Position numbers and translations under genes: made by a program. The notes under the pieces were generated by a model. That model was not told the origin of the DNA. It made no database searches and was given only the letters and a program-made list of their open reading frames with translations. Below are positions 1 through 8,469 of a stretch of DNA of 64,000 nucleotides, in pieces (the stretch's first letter is position 1; every line of letters starts with the position of its first letter). Source of the DNA: Paenibacillus macquariensis (GTDB taxonomy: Bacteria; Bacillota; Bacilli; Paenibacillales; Paenibacillaceae). The DNA lies in the NCBI RefSeq assembly GCF_900156375.1, contig NZ_FTNK01000009.1, positions 209,335 through 273,334 of the forward strand, written 5' to 3'.

Positions 1-806
1 AGATTATAAGGCATATCGAGAATAGCTACATCGTACATCTCAGTAACGTCTGCAATGTCCCCATAAGTGACTTCACCAACGTATCCGAAGTGGGCAATGT
101 TCGCACGTGCACCTTGGACGATTTGTGGGTTGTAGTCTCGGCCTACGATATCAATCCCCATGGACAGAGCTTCCACCAACACGGTTCCAATGCCACAACA
201 AGGGTCGATCGCTTTCACGCCTTGTGGATTTGGGACGGCAATATTAGCGGCAGCTCTTGCGAGACGTGTACCTAGTGCAATCGAATAGTTGCGGGGTTTC
301 TTCATATGGAGGAACCATACCGCTTCATTCAGACGATACTTCCCGAAATACCAGCGCCCGCCTAACGTTACAACGCCAAATACATGATCGGGGTTGTGAA
401 CGTCTGCTTCACCCTCGATGTGTATACCTAAGTCGCGTTCGATGATTCGGCGATCACCATAGGATATTTTATCATCTGGAGATAGGTCATTAATCTTGAC
501 GAATATGACTTTGAACGTGGAATCGTTGAGAACAATGTCCTCCACTTGTTTCAGAATATCATTCATGGTGTCGCCTTCGTACATGATTTCAATCTGTTCT
601 TTGACAAAGGGACTTCGGCTAGGATCGATAGAAACGTCGCTCTTGATGATAAGAGATTCTGTTTCAACTCCAAATAGGGAGCGCATCTCCAAGCTGCATA
701 AGGAACTTTCATCATCACTGCATGCTAAAGTGTATATAAATTGGCTAGTGTTATTCAATAATTTCCCATCCTTTATAACGTGTAATAGATCTTCTTCATA
801 AACCAT
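1..806 (-). CDS. TRM11-like THUMP/RNA methyltransferase, partial (C-terminus beyond left edge)
   Basis: I translated this strand directly; 268 residues are visible. The N-terminal half resembles a THUMP-type RNA-binding region. It is followed by a SAM-binding motif (AIDPCCGIGT, around residue 200) and, at the window edge, DMPYN, a variant of the DPPY/NPPY catalytic motif of N-methylating enzymes. This is the layout of TRM11-family tRNA guanosine N2-methyltransferases. The first in-frame ATG after a TAG stop is at 806; no good Shine-Dalgarno precedes it, so the start is moderately certain. The gene faces away from the small gene at 931. Substrate specificity is inferred from the family only. 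Confidence 0.8.
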   Translation of the reverse strand, partial: MVYEEDLLHVIKDGKLLNNTSQFIYTLACSDDESSLCSLEMRSLFGVETESLIIKSDVSIDPSRSPFVKEQIEIMYEGDTMNDILKQVEDIVLNDSTFKVIFVKINDLSPDDKISYGDRRIIERDLGIHIEGEADVHNPDHVFGVVTLGGRWYFGKYRLNEAVWFLHMKKPRNYSIALGTRLARAAANIAVPNPQGVKAIDPCCGIGTVLVEALSMGIDIVGRDYNPQIVQGARANIAHFGYVGEVTYGDIADVTEMYDVAILDMPYN

Positions 807-930
807 ATCCGTAAAAGTCTAGAAAAGCAAAAAAAACACGAATTAGGTGGATGTGGCATGGTAAGATAGTTGAAAAGAATCTGTGGGATGAATCCCACAT
901 CAATAGATGATCAGAATGGAGAACAAGGAT

Positions 931-1257
931 ATGAGTCAAATGGATGCAACAAGAGCGGCACAGTTACTAGAGAAATGGATTTCAGTATATGATATGGACG
1001 ATGCGAAGGCTTGGGAGAAGGATGAATTCCCTTTTATTAAGGAAACCTCTAAAGCCATGAAGCTTTCGATTCAAGTGTTACGAGGTAAATCGGCAGTTAA
1101 AGGAGCTCCACTCCAAGCAGCCGCGGCACAATTACTTGAATATGTCGATGAATACGGTATGGATAGCCCATCAGAGTGGGAAGCGGAGAATATTCCTTTT
1201 GTAAAAGAGGTTCTAGAAGCGGTTAACTTTACCGTTGCTTTGCTTAAGAAAAAGTAG
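931..1257 (+). CDS. Small cytosolic protein made of two tandem copies of one ~45-residue unit
   Basis: A 108-residue protein that I do not recognise. It consists of two similar halves: AAQLLEKWISVYDMDD...W-FPFIKE and AAAQLLEYVDEYGMDS...W-IPFVKE, each helical and acidic and each ending in a hydrophobic-basic tail. There is no signal peptide or membrane segment. The ATG at 931 has GGAGAAC a few bases upstream (918-924). The in-frame ATG at 907 lacks a ribosome site, so 931 is preferred. A strong hairpin terminator follows. The duplicated fold suggests a pseudo-dimeric binding module, but no function can be assigned. Confidence 0.7.
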   Translation: MSQMDATRAAQLLEKWISVYDMDDAKAWEKDEFPFIKETSKAMKLSIQVLRGKSAVKGAPLQAAAAQLLEYVDEYGMDSPSEWEAENIPFVKEVLEAVNFTVALLKKK

Positions 1258-1299
1258 TCCATGCATGTGAGTGTGTAGTTATACAATATGTGGTATGTA

Positions 1300-1336
1300 A
1301 AAAACCAGCCTTCTCATGAGAAGGCTGGTTTTTGTA
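1300..1336. terminator. Bidirectional intrinsic terminator
   Basis: A perfect inverted repeat, AAACCAGCCTTCTC / GAGAAGGCTGGTTT, runs into T-rich flanks on both strands. It lies between two convergent genes and can serve both. Confidence 0.9.
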
Positions 1337-1348
1337 TGGATACAGCTA

Positions 1349-2584
1349 TTACTTAGGCGATACCGTCTTGTCAGAAGTTACGATAACAATTTCAGCATTC
1401 GTGATGCCTGGTAATGATCTAGTCATGATTGAGGAATGGTAAGCGATGATTTTCATGCCTGCTTCCAATTTAATTCCTCCACCAATAGCTGAAATTACTT
1501 TTGTATCTTCTGTAATGTTAAGAATCACATCGTTGTTAATTGTTGTGTCAGAACCAACATTGACATACACTTGGCCTTTTGTTGCACGATCTGATGCAAC
1601 GATGGTGCCTTCAATTTTATTAGTTTCCGTTGCTTTTACAACAATTTTATCAGCATGTGTCTGACCAGGATAGCTCATAGCCATCACGCCGCTGTAGTAA
1701 GCATCCACACGAACGTCTGCTTTCAGTGCTTCTAGTGTTAATGGGTTACCGTCTTGATTGACGATCTTAGTATCCTTATCAACCGCTAGGATAACATAAT
1801 CCGCACCACCATTTTTCATAGGGCTACCCATGACAGTGATCTTGTTATTTGTTACATTCGTGATAATTCCATCTGTACCTGGTGCTTGTTCTTGAACGGA
1901 TTCTTCAACTGTTGTATCCACTACAACATAGTTAGTTGTCGATTGAGGCGGAAGACTCATCGTAACAGCAGGACCATAGAATGCTTTAACACTCATGCCT
2001 TTTTTGATCTCATTTGCCTTGATAGATTTTCCATCTTGACCGATAATCTTAGCGTTTTTTGCAAAGTGTAATACGATCGTATCTTCGAACTGCGTATAGA
2101 TATTCTTACCTGTTACAACGATGCCGGTGTCAGTAACTTCGGTTACTTTGCCGTCAACTGCAGTGAAGCTTTCATTTTGAACAACAAGTGTTAATGCGGA
2201 TCCGAGTGCTGGAATACTCTTCGTAATCTTAGGTCCGTAGTATGCTTTAACAACCTTTTGCTCATCGATGATGGTTTTTAGAGCCACTTTTTTACCTTTA
2301 GAATCAATAATCTTTGTATGTTTTGTAATTAATAGCTTAATTTCACTTTGATCTGCCGTCGTAAGACCGCGACCTGTTACGGTAACGTATTTACCTGTTT
2401 TATCGTTGACGAAGTCTGTTATTTGACCCATTGTGCCAGGAACAAACTTCACTGCGTTTTGAATGATTCCTTGTCCATTATGATTGATCGCCGTTGGAAC
2501 GTCATGTGCACTTACTGCCATCGGTATAGATACCATTGCTAGAATGGATGCTGTTGTTAACACTTTATACATTTTGTTCTTCAT
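1349..2584 (-). CDS. Secreted protein with four repeats, function unknown
   Basis: 411 residues with a classical signal peptide (basic start, hydrophobic core, cleavage near AVSA-H at ~27). The rest is four repeats of roughly 75-90 residues. Each is beta-strand rich and ends in a similar motif: VVKAYYGPKITKSIP, SVKAFYGPAVTMSLP, RVDAYYSGVMAMSYP and KIIAYHSSIMTRSLP. Each unit also carries a 'DTKIV..DG' type strand. No catalytic motif or anchor is visible, so it is probably extracellular or wall-associated. The start has GGAGG at good spacing. It follows rsiV after 126 bases that contain a long imperfect palindrome. Co-regulation with sigV-rsiV is possible but not shown. I do not recognise the family. 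Confidence 0.8.
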   Translation of the reverse strand: MKNKMYKVLTTASILAMVSIPMAVSAHDVPTAINHNGQGIIQNAVKFVPGTMGQITDFVNDKTGKYVTVTGRGLTTADQSEIKLLITKHTKIIDSKGKKVALKTIIDEQKVVKAYYGPKITKSIPALGSALTLVVQNESFTAVDGKVTEVTDTGIVVTGKNIYTQFEDTIVLHFAKNAKIIGQDGKSIKANEIKKGMSVKAFYGPAVTMSLPPQSTTNYVVVDTTVEESVQEQAPGTDGIITNVTNNKITVMGSPMKNGGADYVILAVDKDTKIVNQDGNPLTLEALKADVRVDAYYSGVMAMSYPGQTHADKIVVKATETNKIEGTIVASDRATKGQVYVNVGSDTTINNDVILNITEDTKVISAIGGGIKLEAGMKIIAYHSSIMTRSLPGITNAEIVIVTSDKTVSPK

Positions 2585-2617
2585 TTGTTATTCCTCCAAT
2601 AGATTCATTGTTGTGTA

Positions 2618-2672
2618 TATTTCATAGAAACCCTCGTTGCTTACATAGTCTTAGACGGAGGGTTTCATGAAA
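2618..2672. repeat. Long inverted repeat between rsiV and the secreted four-repeat gene
   Basis: GAAACCCTC (2627-2635) pairs with GAGGGTTTC (2658-2666). Pairing extends outward through TTTCAT/ATGAAA with a one-base bulge. The loop is 22 bases. No T-run follows on the minus strand, so it may be an operator or leader structure rather than a plain terminator. Confidence 0.5.
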
Positions 2673-2710
2673 ATGTTGCACAATAGTGGAAATATTGGTC
2701 TCTCTCACTT

Positions 2711-3586
2711 CTATTTAATGAGATTATGACTAACAAGAATATCAGAAATGACCTCTGTAGGAATCACAAATTCTACAAGCCCCATATAACCTGGAGCAAC
2801 ATCGTATTTATCAAAAGTAATCACAAGTTGGCCGCTATTGTTGATATAAAAACTTTGATCTTTTTTGATGTTCTTAAAATCATATAGCGGATCTTTATTT
2901 TCTTCAGTTGCTACCCAATAGACTTTATCAGGATCAGCCTTCATTTGTGCGATCATCTGGTTACTGATATTCTCACCTATGACGGTCATATATCGATCAT
3001 CCTTAAATAACATAGGCAGATTCAATAATATTTGATTCTTCTTATCGATCGTGTCATATTTCATGGTTGTTGAAGATGAACCGACTGTATTCACAACGTA
3101 TCTACCGATAGAAAGTATACTATCATTGTCTGTTTTGACTTCGAACCCTGTATCAACCCCTAAATGGCCATCTCCTTCTTTCTTCATCGTTTCCATCTCA
3201 GCTTGGAACTCATCAAATAGCTTTTTGTTCTCTGCAAGATATTTCTGATTCAGACCTAGCTCTAGTTCTTTATTATCTAAATTAGTAATGACAGGTACCT
3301 TAATATCTGCATTATAAGTCGGTTCGTTCACGGCAAATTCTCTAAAAGTCAGCACCTTAACGATACTATCAACCCCCGGTATGACGGAGAACGCATTGGC
3401 GACTGTTGCACTGGAGTTAATTCCAATAATGAAGACCATAGCTGCTGCACTAACCCCTGCTAACCACTTCGAACTAACCTTTCGCTTTTTCTTTGCCTTT
3501 AATGCTTTGTGTACGACAAAATCCAGTTCATCCGGAATAGGTACATTCCTATATTGTTCTTGTAGCTGTTCTAATTTGTTGTCCAT
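2711..3586 (-). CDS. rsiV: Anti-sigma-V factor RsiV
   Basis: A 291-residue type II membrane protein. It has a short cytosolic N-terminus, one membrane helix (about residues 43-62) and a large outer domain of the DUF4163/DUF3298 kind. Stretches such as NQILLNLPMLFKDDRYM, KADPDKVYW and VAPGYMGLVEFVIPT match what I recall of Bacillus subtilis RsiV (285 residues). RsiV sequesters SigV and is the lysozyme receptor: binding of lysozyme exposes it to signal peptidase and RasP, which frees SigV. The gene starts one base after the sigV stop, so the two are translationally coupled. The lysozyme-binding role is family knowledge. Confidence 0.92.
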   Translation of the reverse strand: MDNKLEQLQEQYRNVPIPDELDFVVHKALKAKKKRKVSSKWLAGVSAAAMVFIIGINSSATVANAFSVIPGVDSIVKVLTFREFAVNEPTYNADIKVPVITNLDNKELELGLNQKYLAENKKLFDEFQAEMETMKKEGDGHLGVDTGFEVKTDNDSILSIGRYVVNTVGSSSTTMKYDTIDKKNQILLNLPMLFKDDRYMTVIGENISNQMIAQMKADPDKVYWVATEENKDPLYDFKNIKKDQSFYINNSGQLVITFDKYDVAPGYMGLVEFVIPTEVISDILVSHNLIK

Positions 3587-3587
3587 G

Positions 3588-4094
3588 TTACTTTACCTCC
3601 TTAGAATATTCATCATTCATGGTGACTCTTAACAATTGGAGAGCCTGATATAATCGGGTTTTTATCGTATTTACATTTTCATTTAATACTTCTGCGACTT
3701 CATCAATCTTTAGATCTTCGAAATATCTCAGTACGATAACACTTCGGTATTTGTCGGGTAGATCATCCAATGTTCTTTCTAAATCAATATCTTGGTATAC
3801 GTCTTCGGTTCCGGGACTGTTAGATTCGATCGTGTCTTCGTCCATGACTTGGACTTTTTTTTGTTTCCTTAAGAAATCTAACGAGGTATTCACCACGATT
3901 CGAAAGTACCAACTCTTTACGGCTTCAGGATCCTTGAGTAGATCGATGGATGAAATGGCTTTGTAGATAGAGTCCTGGACAATATCCAGAGCATCCTCTT
4001 TATTCTTCACATAGCTGTAGGATAATCGATATACATTCTCTTTGTTATCGGTTATACAACGTGTAAGTATCTTTTCTATATTCCTATTCGCCAT
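3588..4094 (-). CDS. sigV: ECF RNA polymerase sigma factor SigV
   Basis: 168 residues, the length of a typical ECF sigma factor. Region 2 (YSYVKNKEDALDIVQDSIYKA...SWYFRIVVNTSLDFLRKQKK) and region 4 (LPDKYRSVIVLRYFEDLKIDEVAEVLNENVNTIKTRLYQAL) are clear and close to B. subtilis SigV. It lies directly upstream of rsiV, its cognate anti-sigma factor. The ATG has AAAGGA upstream. The upstream element AACTTTTT-N13-CGTCTT is repeated in front of oatA, which suggests autoregulation. It likely controls cell-wall O-acetylation in response to lysozyme. Confidence 0.93.
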   Translation of the reverse strand: MANRNIEKILTRCITDNKENVYRLSYSYVKNKEDALDIVQDSIYKAISSIDLLKDPEAVKSWYFRIVVNTSLDFLRKQKKVQVMDEDTIESNSPGTEDVYQDIDLERTLDDLPDKYRSVIVLRYFEDLKIDEVAEVLNENVNTIKTRLYQALQLLRVTMNDEYSKEVK

Positions 4095-4129
4095 ATCGTA
4101 ATATCCTTTCCAGTGTCTTATATATAAGG

Positions 4130-4156
4130 AAGACGTATGACCTACACTAAAAAGTT
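4130..4156 (-). promoter_or_regulatory. Probable SigV-type ECF promoter of sigV-rsiV
   Basis: On the minus strand, AACTTTTT (4149-4156), 13 bases, then CGTCTT (4130-4135). The same elements at the same spacing precede oatA. AAC and CGTC are the hallmark cores of ECF promoters. Confidence 0.7.
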
Positions 4157-4192
4157 TTAAAATCGCTTAACTAATTTCATCATGAGGTTTAC

Positions 4193-6112
4193 TCATGGTT
4201 TCTTGGTCTGAACGGCATTGGCTATAAGTGATGCGTAGAACGCTGCACCTTCACGTGTAAGATGGACACCATCTTCGGAGAAGTATGCCGCTTTACCTTT
4301 ACTTGAAGAGAACCAATCGACCACGGTGACATTTGGGAAATCTGAAGCTACTTTTCGTAGTGTTGAATTTACGGTGTTTTGCCATTTTCTAGGGACACGG
4401 GTATTTATCAATATAATGTGCTGGATATCGTCCATCGACTTAAGTAACGTTCGTAACTGCTTGGCGTTGAATGCTCCATTCGTTCCGAGCTCAATGATAA
4501 CTTGATTGCCAAGTTCCCCAGTTGACTTGCGTCTATCGATGACTTCCTTAGCTTGTGACATTTGTCTGCCCACCTTACCATCGATAACAATACCAGGTAG
4601 CATTTCAGCTAGAAAAGGAGCGGCGTCAAGGATAACGGAATCACCTATTGCGAATACCCCCTTACCCACGCCATTCTTCTTTGTGTGGGGCTTATCGGTC
4701 GGTTCTTTGGGTTCAGGTGTCGTGGGTTGATCGGATGGCTTATCCGTTTCTTCGATGGCTATCGAAGGGGATTCCTTTGTAGGTCCTACCCTGTCGACAG
4801 GATGCTCAACCTTATCAGTAACCGTGGTTTCTATCGTCGGTTGGACTGAGGCTGATGATTGTGTATTCAAATTGTTGTTGCAGGCTATGCAGAATAGGAT
4901 AAATGAGCTTGTGATAACAAGGAATACAGCTCGAAATTTAATGCGGGGCTGAATGCTTATTTTTCCCCACAATCTTCCTAATAAACCATGACGTATAGGC
5001 TCTTCGATGTACTTAAATGATAGTGCGGCCAGAACGAAGCTAGCTCCTAACTGAAGAATGATACGCAGGCTATTGGGTTCACCGGTATCAATCGTAGGAT
5101 TAGTTAGAATAATGACCGGGTAATGCCAAATATATAGGCTATAGGATCGTACGCCAATCCACCGTAATGGCCTACATCCCATCAGCTTGGTTAGTCGACT
5201 CGCTGGATGGGCAAGTACCGCAATGACCATTGCCGAAAGGACAGACAAAAGAAGCAATCCTCCATAATATAAGAAACTGCCTTGATCATTCGTTCGCCAA
5301 ATCATAAGAATGATGCTGAGAAGTCCAATCGTTCCAGTCAGATCTAGGATATTACGAGCTCCGCGAGAGATTGCTTTGGTGTTCTTGTGACTTGGCCAAG
5401 CTATTGCTAGAGCGGCTCCGATCAATAGGGCAAAGATTCGAGTGTCCGTACCGTAGTACACCCGACTTGGGTCCATGCCTGGTTCGAATAGTAATGCCAT
5501 GGCAAGTGCTGAGACCGTTGTACCTGAAAGAATAAGCAAAATAAGTTTGCCGCGTTGTGGTGCGATTCTTAATCCGATTAGGAGAGCCAACGGCCATATT
5601 AAGTAAAACTGTTCTTCGATAGCTAACGACCAAAGGTGACCAATAGGAGAAGGAGGACCAAAGCTGTCGAAATACGATACGTTGTGAAAAATGAGCCACC
5701 AGTTATTGAAGTACAACGCTGAGGAAACAAAATCGCCTTGTAACGATATCAATCGGGAACGATCGAAGATTAGGAGCCACGCAGCAACAAGGGCTATCAT
5801 GACGAACATGGCTGGTAGTAACCGACGTGCACGTCGTATCCAGAAATTATTGAGATCAAGTCGACCATGTTGTTTCCACTGGGTGATGATCTGATCCGTA
5901 ATAAGGTAACCGGAGAGAACGAAGAAAATCCCGACACCTAAGAGTCCACCAGGGACCCAAGTAAGATTGAGGTGATAGGCAATAACGGCAAGTACAGATA
6001 GTGCCCTAAGGCCATCCAACCCTGGTATGTAACGTTTGTGATGAGACGATTGTTTATGAGTAGAAACTTCTCCTGCTGTTGTTCTTCTGTTATGTTCTGA
6101 GATGTCTTTCAT
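4193..6112 (-). CDS. oatA: Peptidoglycan O-acetyltransferase, OatA family
   Basis: From 6112 the protein has 639 residues, close to what I recall for B. subtilis OatA (about 634). An N-terminal acyltransferase-3 domain with about ten or eleven membrane helices (starting YIPGLDGLRALSVLAVIAYH) is followed by a Ser/Thr/Pro/Lys-rich linker and an outer SGNH esterase domain with block I GDSV and the catalytic DGVHLT motif. It O-acetylates MurNAc and so gives lysozyme resistance. The frame stays open to an ATG at 6262. However, the ECF promoter lies inside that extension, and ATG 6112 has GAAGGA upstream, so 6112 is chosen. In B. subtilis oatA follows sigV-rsiV; here it precedes sigV. Confidence 0.88.
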   Translation of the reverse strand: MKDISEHNRRTTAGEVSTHKQSSHHKRYIPGLDGLRALSVLAVIAYHLNLTWVPGGLLGVGIFFVLSGYLITDQIITQWKQHGRLDLNNFWIRRARRLLPAMFVMIALVAAWLLIFDRSRLISLQGDFVSSALYFNNWWLIFHNVSYFDSFGPPSPIGHLWSLAIEEQFYLIWPLALLIGLRIAPQRGKLILLILSGTTVSALAMALLFEPGMDPSRVYYGTDTRIFALLIGAALAIAWPSHKNTKAISRGARNILDLTGTIGLLSIILMIWRTNDQGSFLYYGGLLLLSVLSAMVIAVLAHPASRLTKLMGCRPLRWIGVRSYSLYIWHYPVIILTNPTIDTGEPNSLRIILQLGASFVLAALSFKYIEEPIRHGLLGRLWGKISIQPRIKFRAVFLVITSSFILFCIACNNNLNTQSSASVQPTIETTVTDKVEHPVDRVGPTKESPSIAIEETDKPSDQPTTPEPKEPTDKPHTKKNGVGKGVFAIGDSVILDAAPFLAEMLPGIVIDGKVGRQMSQAKEVIDRRKSTGELGNQVIIELGTNGAFNAKQLRTLLKSMDDIQHIILINTRVPRKWQNTVNSTLRKVASDFPNVTVVDWFSSSKGKAAYFSEDGVHLTREGAAFYASLIANAVQTKKP

Positions 6113-6151
6113 ATGATGTTCAGTCCTTCGCCTGTTTTGTCTTACGTGGGT

Positions 6152-6178
6152 AAGACGCGCGAGGCATAATAAAAAGTT
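6152..6178 (-). promoter_or_regulatory. Probable SigV-type ECF promoter of oatA
   Basis: AACTTTTT (6171-6178), 13 bases, CGTCTT (6152-6157) on the minus strand, identical in cores and spacing to the sigV promoter. It predicts a leader of about 35 bases before the ATG at 6112. Confidence 0.7.
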
Positions 6179-6266
6179 CTCAGTAGATACAGATTTAAGA
6201 CGAGGGATTAGTTGTGCTGGCCAAAAATACAATGAAAACAAATTAAATAAAACTAAAAGCACAACA

Positions 6267-6309
6267 TTTACATTTATTTAATTCTGTGTTTACAATTCGC
6301 ATCTAACAT
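6267..6309 (+). promoter_or_regulatory. Pho-box promoter of phnX-phnW
   Basis: Direct repeats TTTACA (6267), TTAATT (6278) and TTTACA (6289) at exact 11-bp steps, then a -10 TAACAT at 6304. This matches the B. subtilis PhoP consensus TT(A/C/T)A(C/T)A with 5-bp spacers. Three other promoters in the window share this layout. Confidence 0.75.
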
Positions 6310-6397
6310 AGAAGAAAGTAAGGAATTATTCTTACAGGAAATATGATTCGCTATTGCGTTGATAACGACAAATGATATCAAACAAGGAGGCACATCT

Positions 6398-7195
6398 ATG
6401 ATACAAGCAGTTGTTTTTGATTGGGCCGGTACGATGGTAGATTACGGTTGTTTCGCACCGTTAAATGTGTTCATGGAAGTTTTTCGTAAGAAAGATATAG
6501 CGATTACGATAGAAGAGGCGAGAGCGCCGATGGGACTACTTAAGCGGGATCACATTCGTGAGATTCTGCGGATGGAGCGGGTATCCGCATTATGGGAAGA
6601 GTGCTACGGTCAGCTTCCTGAGGAATCAGATGTTGATGTGCTTTATGCCGATTTCGAACCGATGATGTTAGCCGTTGTACATGAATATGCTGAACCGATT
6701 CCTGGTGCACTTGCCCTAGTAGATCGACTACGCGTAGAAGGAATTCGTATCGGTTCGACGACAGGTTACACCGCTGAGATGATGGCGATTGTAACGGTTG
6801 AGGCGAAGAAGCGGGGGTATGAACCAGATCATTTGGTTACGCCAAATGATGTATCAGCAGGCCGACCGTACCCGTGGATGATGTATGAGAATGCGGCAGC
6901 GTTGAACGTATATCCTATGTATAACATGATCAAAGTTGGAGACACGGTAAGCGATATCCAAGAAGGCGTGAATTCCGGCGCATGGACAGTAGGTGTCGTA
7001 AAGGGTGGAAGTGAACTGGGTATGAGTGAGGATGAAGTGAATACTTGTGATATTGATATGTTGAAGCAACGAATGGAAGCCGTAGCATCTAAATTTAGTT
7101 CCGAAGGAGCTCATTACGTTATCGATGCCATAGGAGAGTTAGATACGTTAATTCCATGGATTAATCAACGAATTCAAGAGGGAGATCGCCCATGA
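6398..7195 (+). CDS. phnX: Phosphonoacetaldehyde hydrolase (phosphonatase)
   Basis: A 265-residue HAD-superfamily enzyme that cleaves phosphonoacetaldehyde to acetaldehyde and phosphate. The nucleophile motif [11 protein letters not shown] (Asp8) is at the N-terminus. MGLLKRDHI supplies the Schiff-base lysine (Lys49) that marks PhnX among HAD enzymes. Later HAD motifs include GSTTGYT and [15 protein letters not shown] 6398 has a perfect AGGAGG; the longer frame from 6359 lacks one. The stop overlaps the phnW start by four bases (ATGA), so the two are coupled. It acts in the cytosol as the second step of 2-aminoethylphosphonate breakdown, under a Pho-box promoter. Confidence 0.96.
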   Translation: MIQAVVFDWAGTMVDYGCFAPLNVFMEVFRKKDIAITIEEARAPMGLLKRDHIREILRMERVSALWEECYGQLPEESDVDVLYADFEPMMLAVVHEYAEPIPGALALVDRLRVEGIRIGSTTGYTAEMMAIVTVEAKKRGYEPDHLVTPNDVSAGRPYPWMMYENAAALNVYPMYNMIKVGDTVSDIQEGVNSGAWTVGVVKGGSELGMSEDEVNTCDIDMLKQRMEAVASKFSSEGAHYVIDAIGELDTLIPWINQRIQEGDRP

Positions 7196-8328
7196 ATATG
7201 AATGTGACTCAATTGCCGGATAACCCGTATCTATTGTTAACACCAGGTCCATTATCGACTAGTAAAAAGGTGAAGGCAGCCATGTTACGCGATTGGTGTA
7301 CATGGGATCAAGATTACAACCAACTTGTTCAGTCTATTCGTAGCCGTCTTGTGAAGATGGCTTCTAGCCAACCGGATGCTTATACGACGGTTCTGATGCA
7401 GGGCAGTGGTACCTTCTCCGTAGAATCCGTCATTGGTTCTGTTATTCCAAGAGACGGTAAACTTCTCGTTCTAACCAACGGTGCCTATGGTAAAAGAATA
7501 GCTGAAATGGCTGAAGTACTCGGTATAGACTACGTCGTGATGGATGATGGGGAGACGAATCCAGTCAATGTGAAACAGCTAAAGGAAATCCTACAAGTTG
7601 ACACTGCCATTACACATGTAGCTGTCGTTCATGTTGAAACAACAACGGGGATGATTAACCCGATTGCGGATGTGGCTCGAGTGGCGAAACAATATGGTAA
7701 AACCGTCATCGTGGATGCCATGAGTTCATTCGGTGGGATTCCGATGGATGTGGCTGAACTGGGCATCGATTATCTTATTAGTAGTGCGAATAAATGCATC
7801 CAAGGGGTACCTGGATTTGGATTTATTATTGCGCGGATAGAAGCACTGCTCACCTGTACAGGGCAAGCTCGCTCCTTATCCTTAGATCTTTATGATCAGT
7901 GGGAAGCGATGGAACTGGGCAATGGGAAGTGGCGCTACACATCGCCTACACATACGGTTCGTGCCTTTGATCAAGCACTGTTGGAGCTTGAAGAAGAGGG
8001 CGGCATAGCGCGTAGATATGAGCGATTTGCTCGTAACCAACAGACGTTAGTAGAAGGCATGCAAAGAATGGGCTTCCAGACTTTGCTGTCTAAGGAGCTT
8101 CAATCGCCGATCATTACATCATTCTTATACCCAGATTCTTCTGTGTTTTCTTTTGAGGAATTCTATTCACGTATTAAGGAAGTTGGATTTGTTATTTATC
8201 CTGGTAAAATAACTGCGGCATCCACTTTCCGTATTGGAAATATTGGAGATGTGCACTTGGCTGATATCGAAAGATTGCTAGAAAACATGGAGAATCAGTT
8301 GTTTTGGATCGTAAACACAAACAAATAA
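7192..8328 (+). CDS. phnW: 2-aminoethylphosphonate--pyruvate transaminase
   Basis: A 378-residue class V PLP aminotransferase. It converts 2-aminoethylphosphonate and pyruvate to phosphonoacetaldehyde and alanine, feeding PhnX. The N-terminus [18 protein letters not shown] and the PLP lysine in [15 protein letters not shown] (Lys201) are typical of PhnW. The start codon overlaps the phnX stop. About 140 bases of A-rich DNA and a second Pho-box promoter separate it from the transporter genes. No terminator is evident after it, so read-through into phnS is possible. Confidence 0.96.
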   Translation: MNMNVTQLPDNPYLLLTPGPLSTSKKVKAAMLRDWCTWDQDYNQLVQSIRSRLVKMASSQPDAYTTVLMQGSGTFSVESVIGSVIPRDGKLLVLTNGAYGKRIAEMAEVLGIDYVVMDDGETNPVNVKQLKEILQVDTAITHVAVVHVETTTGMINPIADVARVAKQYGKTVIVDAMSSFGGIPMDVAELGIDYLISSANKCIQGVPGFGFIIARIEALLTCTGQARSLSLDLYDQWEAMELGNGKWRYTSPTHTVRAFDQALLELEEEGGIARRYERFARNQQTLVEGMQRMGFQTLLSKELQSPIITSFLYPDSSVFSFEEFYSRIKEVGFVIYPGKITAASTFRIGNIGDVHLADIERLLENMENQLFWIVNTNK

Positions 8329-8366
8329 AAACAAATAAAACAAAAAAAACAAAAAATAAACAATAT

Positions 8367-8409
8367 TTGACTTGTACTTAATACCCATCTAACAAATCTA
8401 CTTTATAGT
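8367..8409 (+). promoter_or_regulatory. Pho-box promoter of the first phnS gene
   Basis: TTGACT (8367), TTAATA (8378) and CTAACA (8389) at 11-bp steps, then -10 TATAGT at 8404, 15 bp after the start of the third repeat. An A-rich ACAAA tract lies just upstream and may act as an UP element. Confidence 0.75.
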
Positions 8410-8469
8410 TTCCTTATCAGGAAGAATCACATAGAACTGATGAAAATAGAAGGAGTGGGATTAGAGAAG

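Noticed and set aside
2636..2657. TGAAACC followed by CGTCTAA on the minus strand as a SigV promoter for the secreted four-repeat gene
   Set aside because: The two elements are only a few bases apart instead of the ~18 seen at sigV and oatA.
8329..8366. A-rich ACAAA repeats upstream of the first phnS, similar to tracts before phnX, phnT and the second phnS, as DeoR operators
   Set aside because: Repeat units are irregular and low complexity. The adjacent 11-bp periodic TTnAnA hexamers explain the shared control better; the tracts may only be UP elements.
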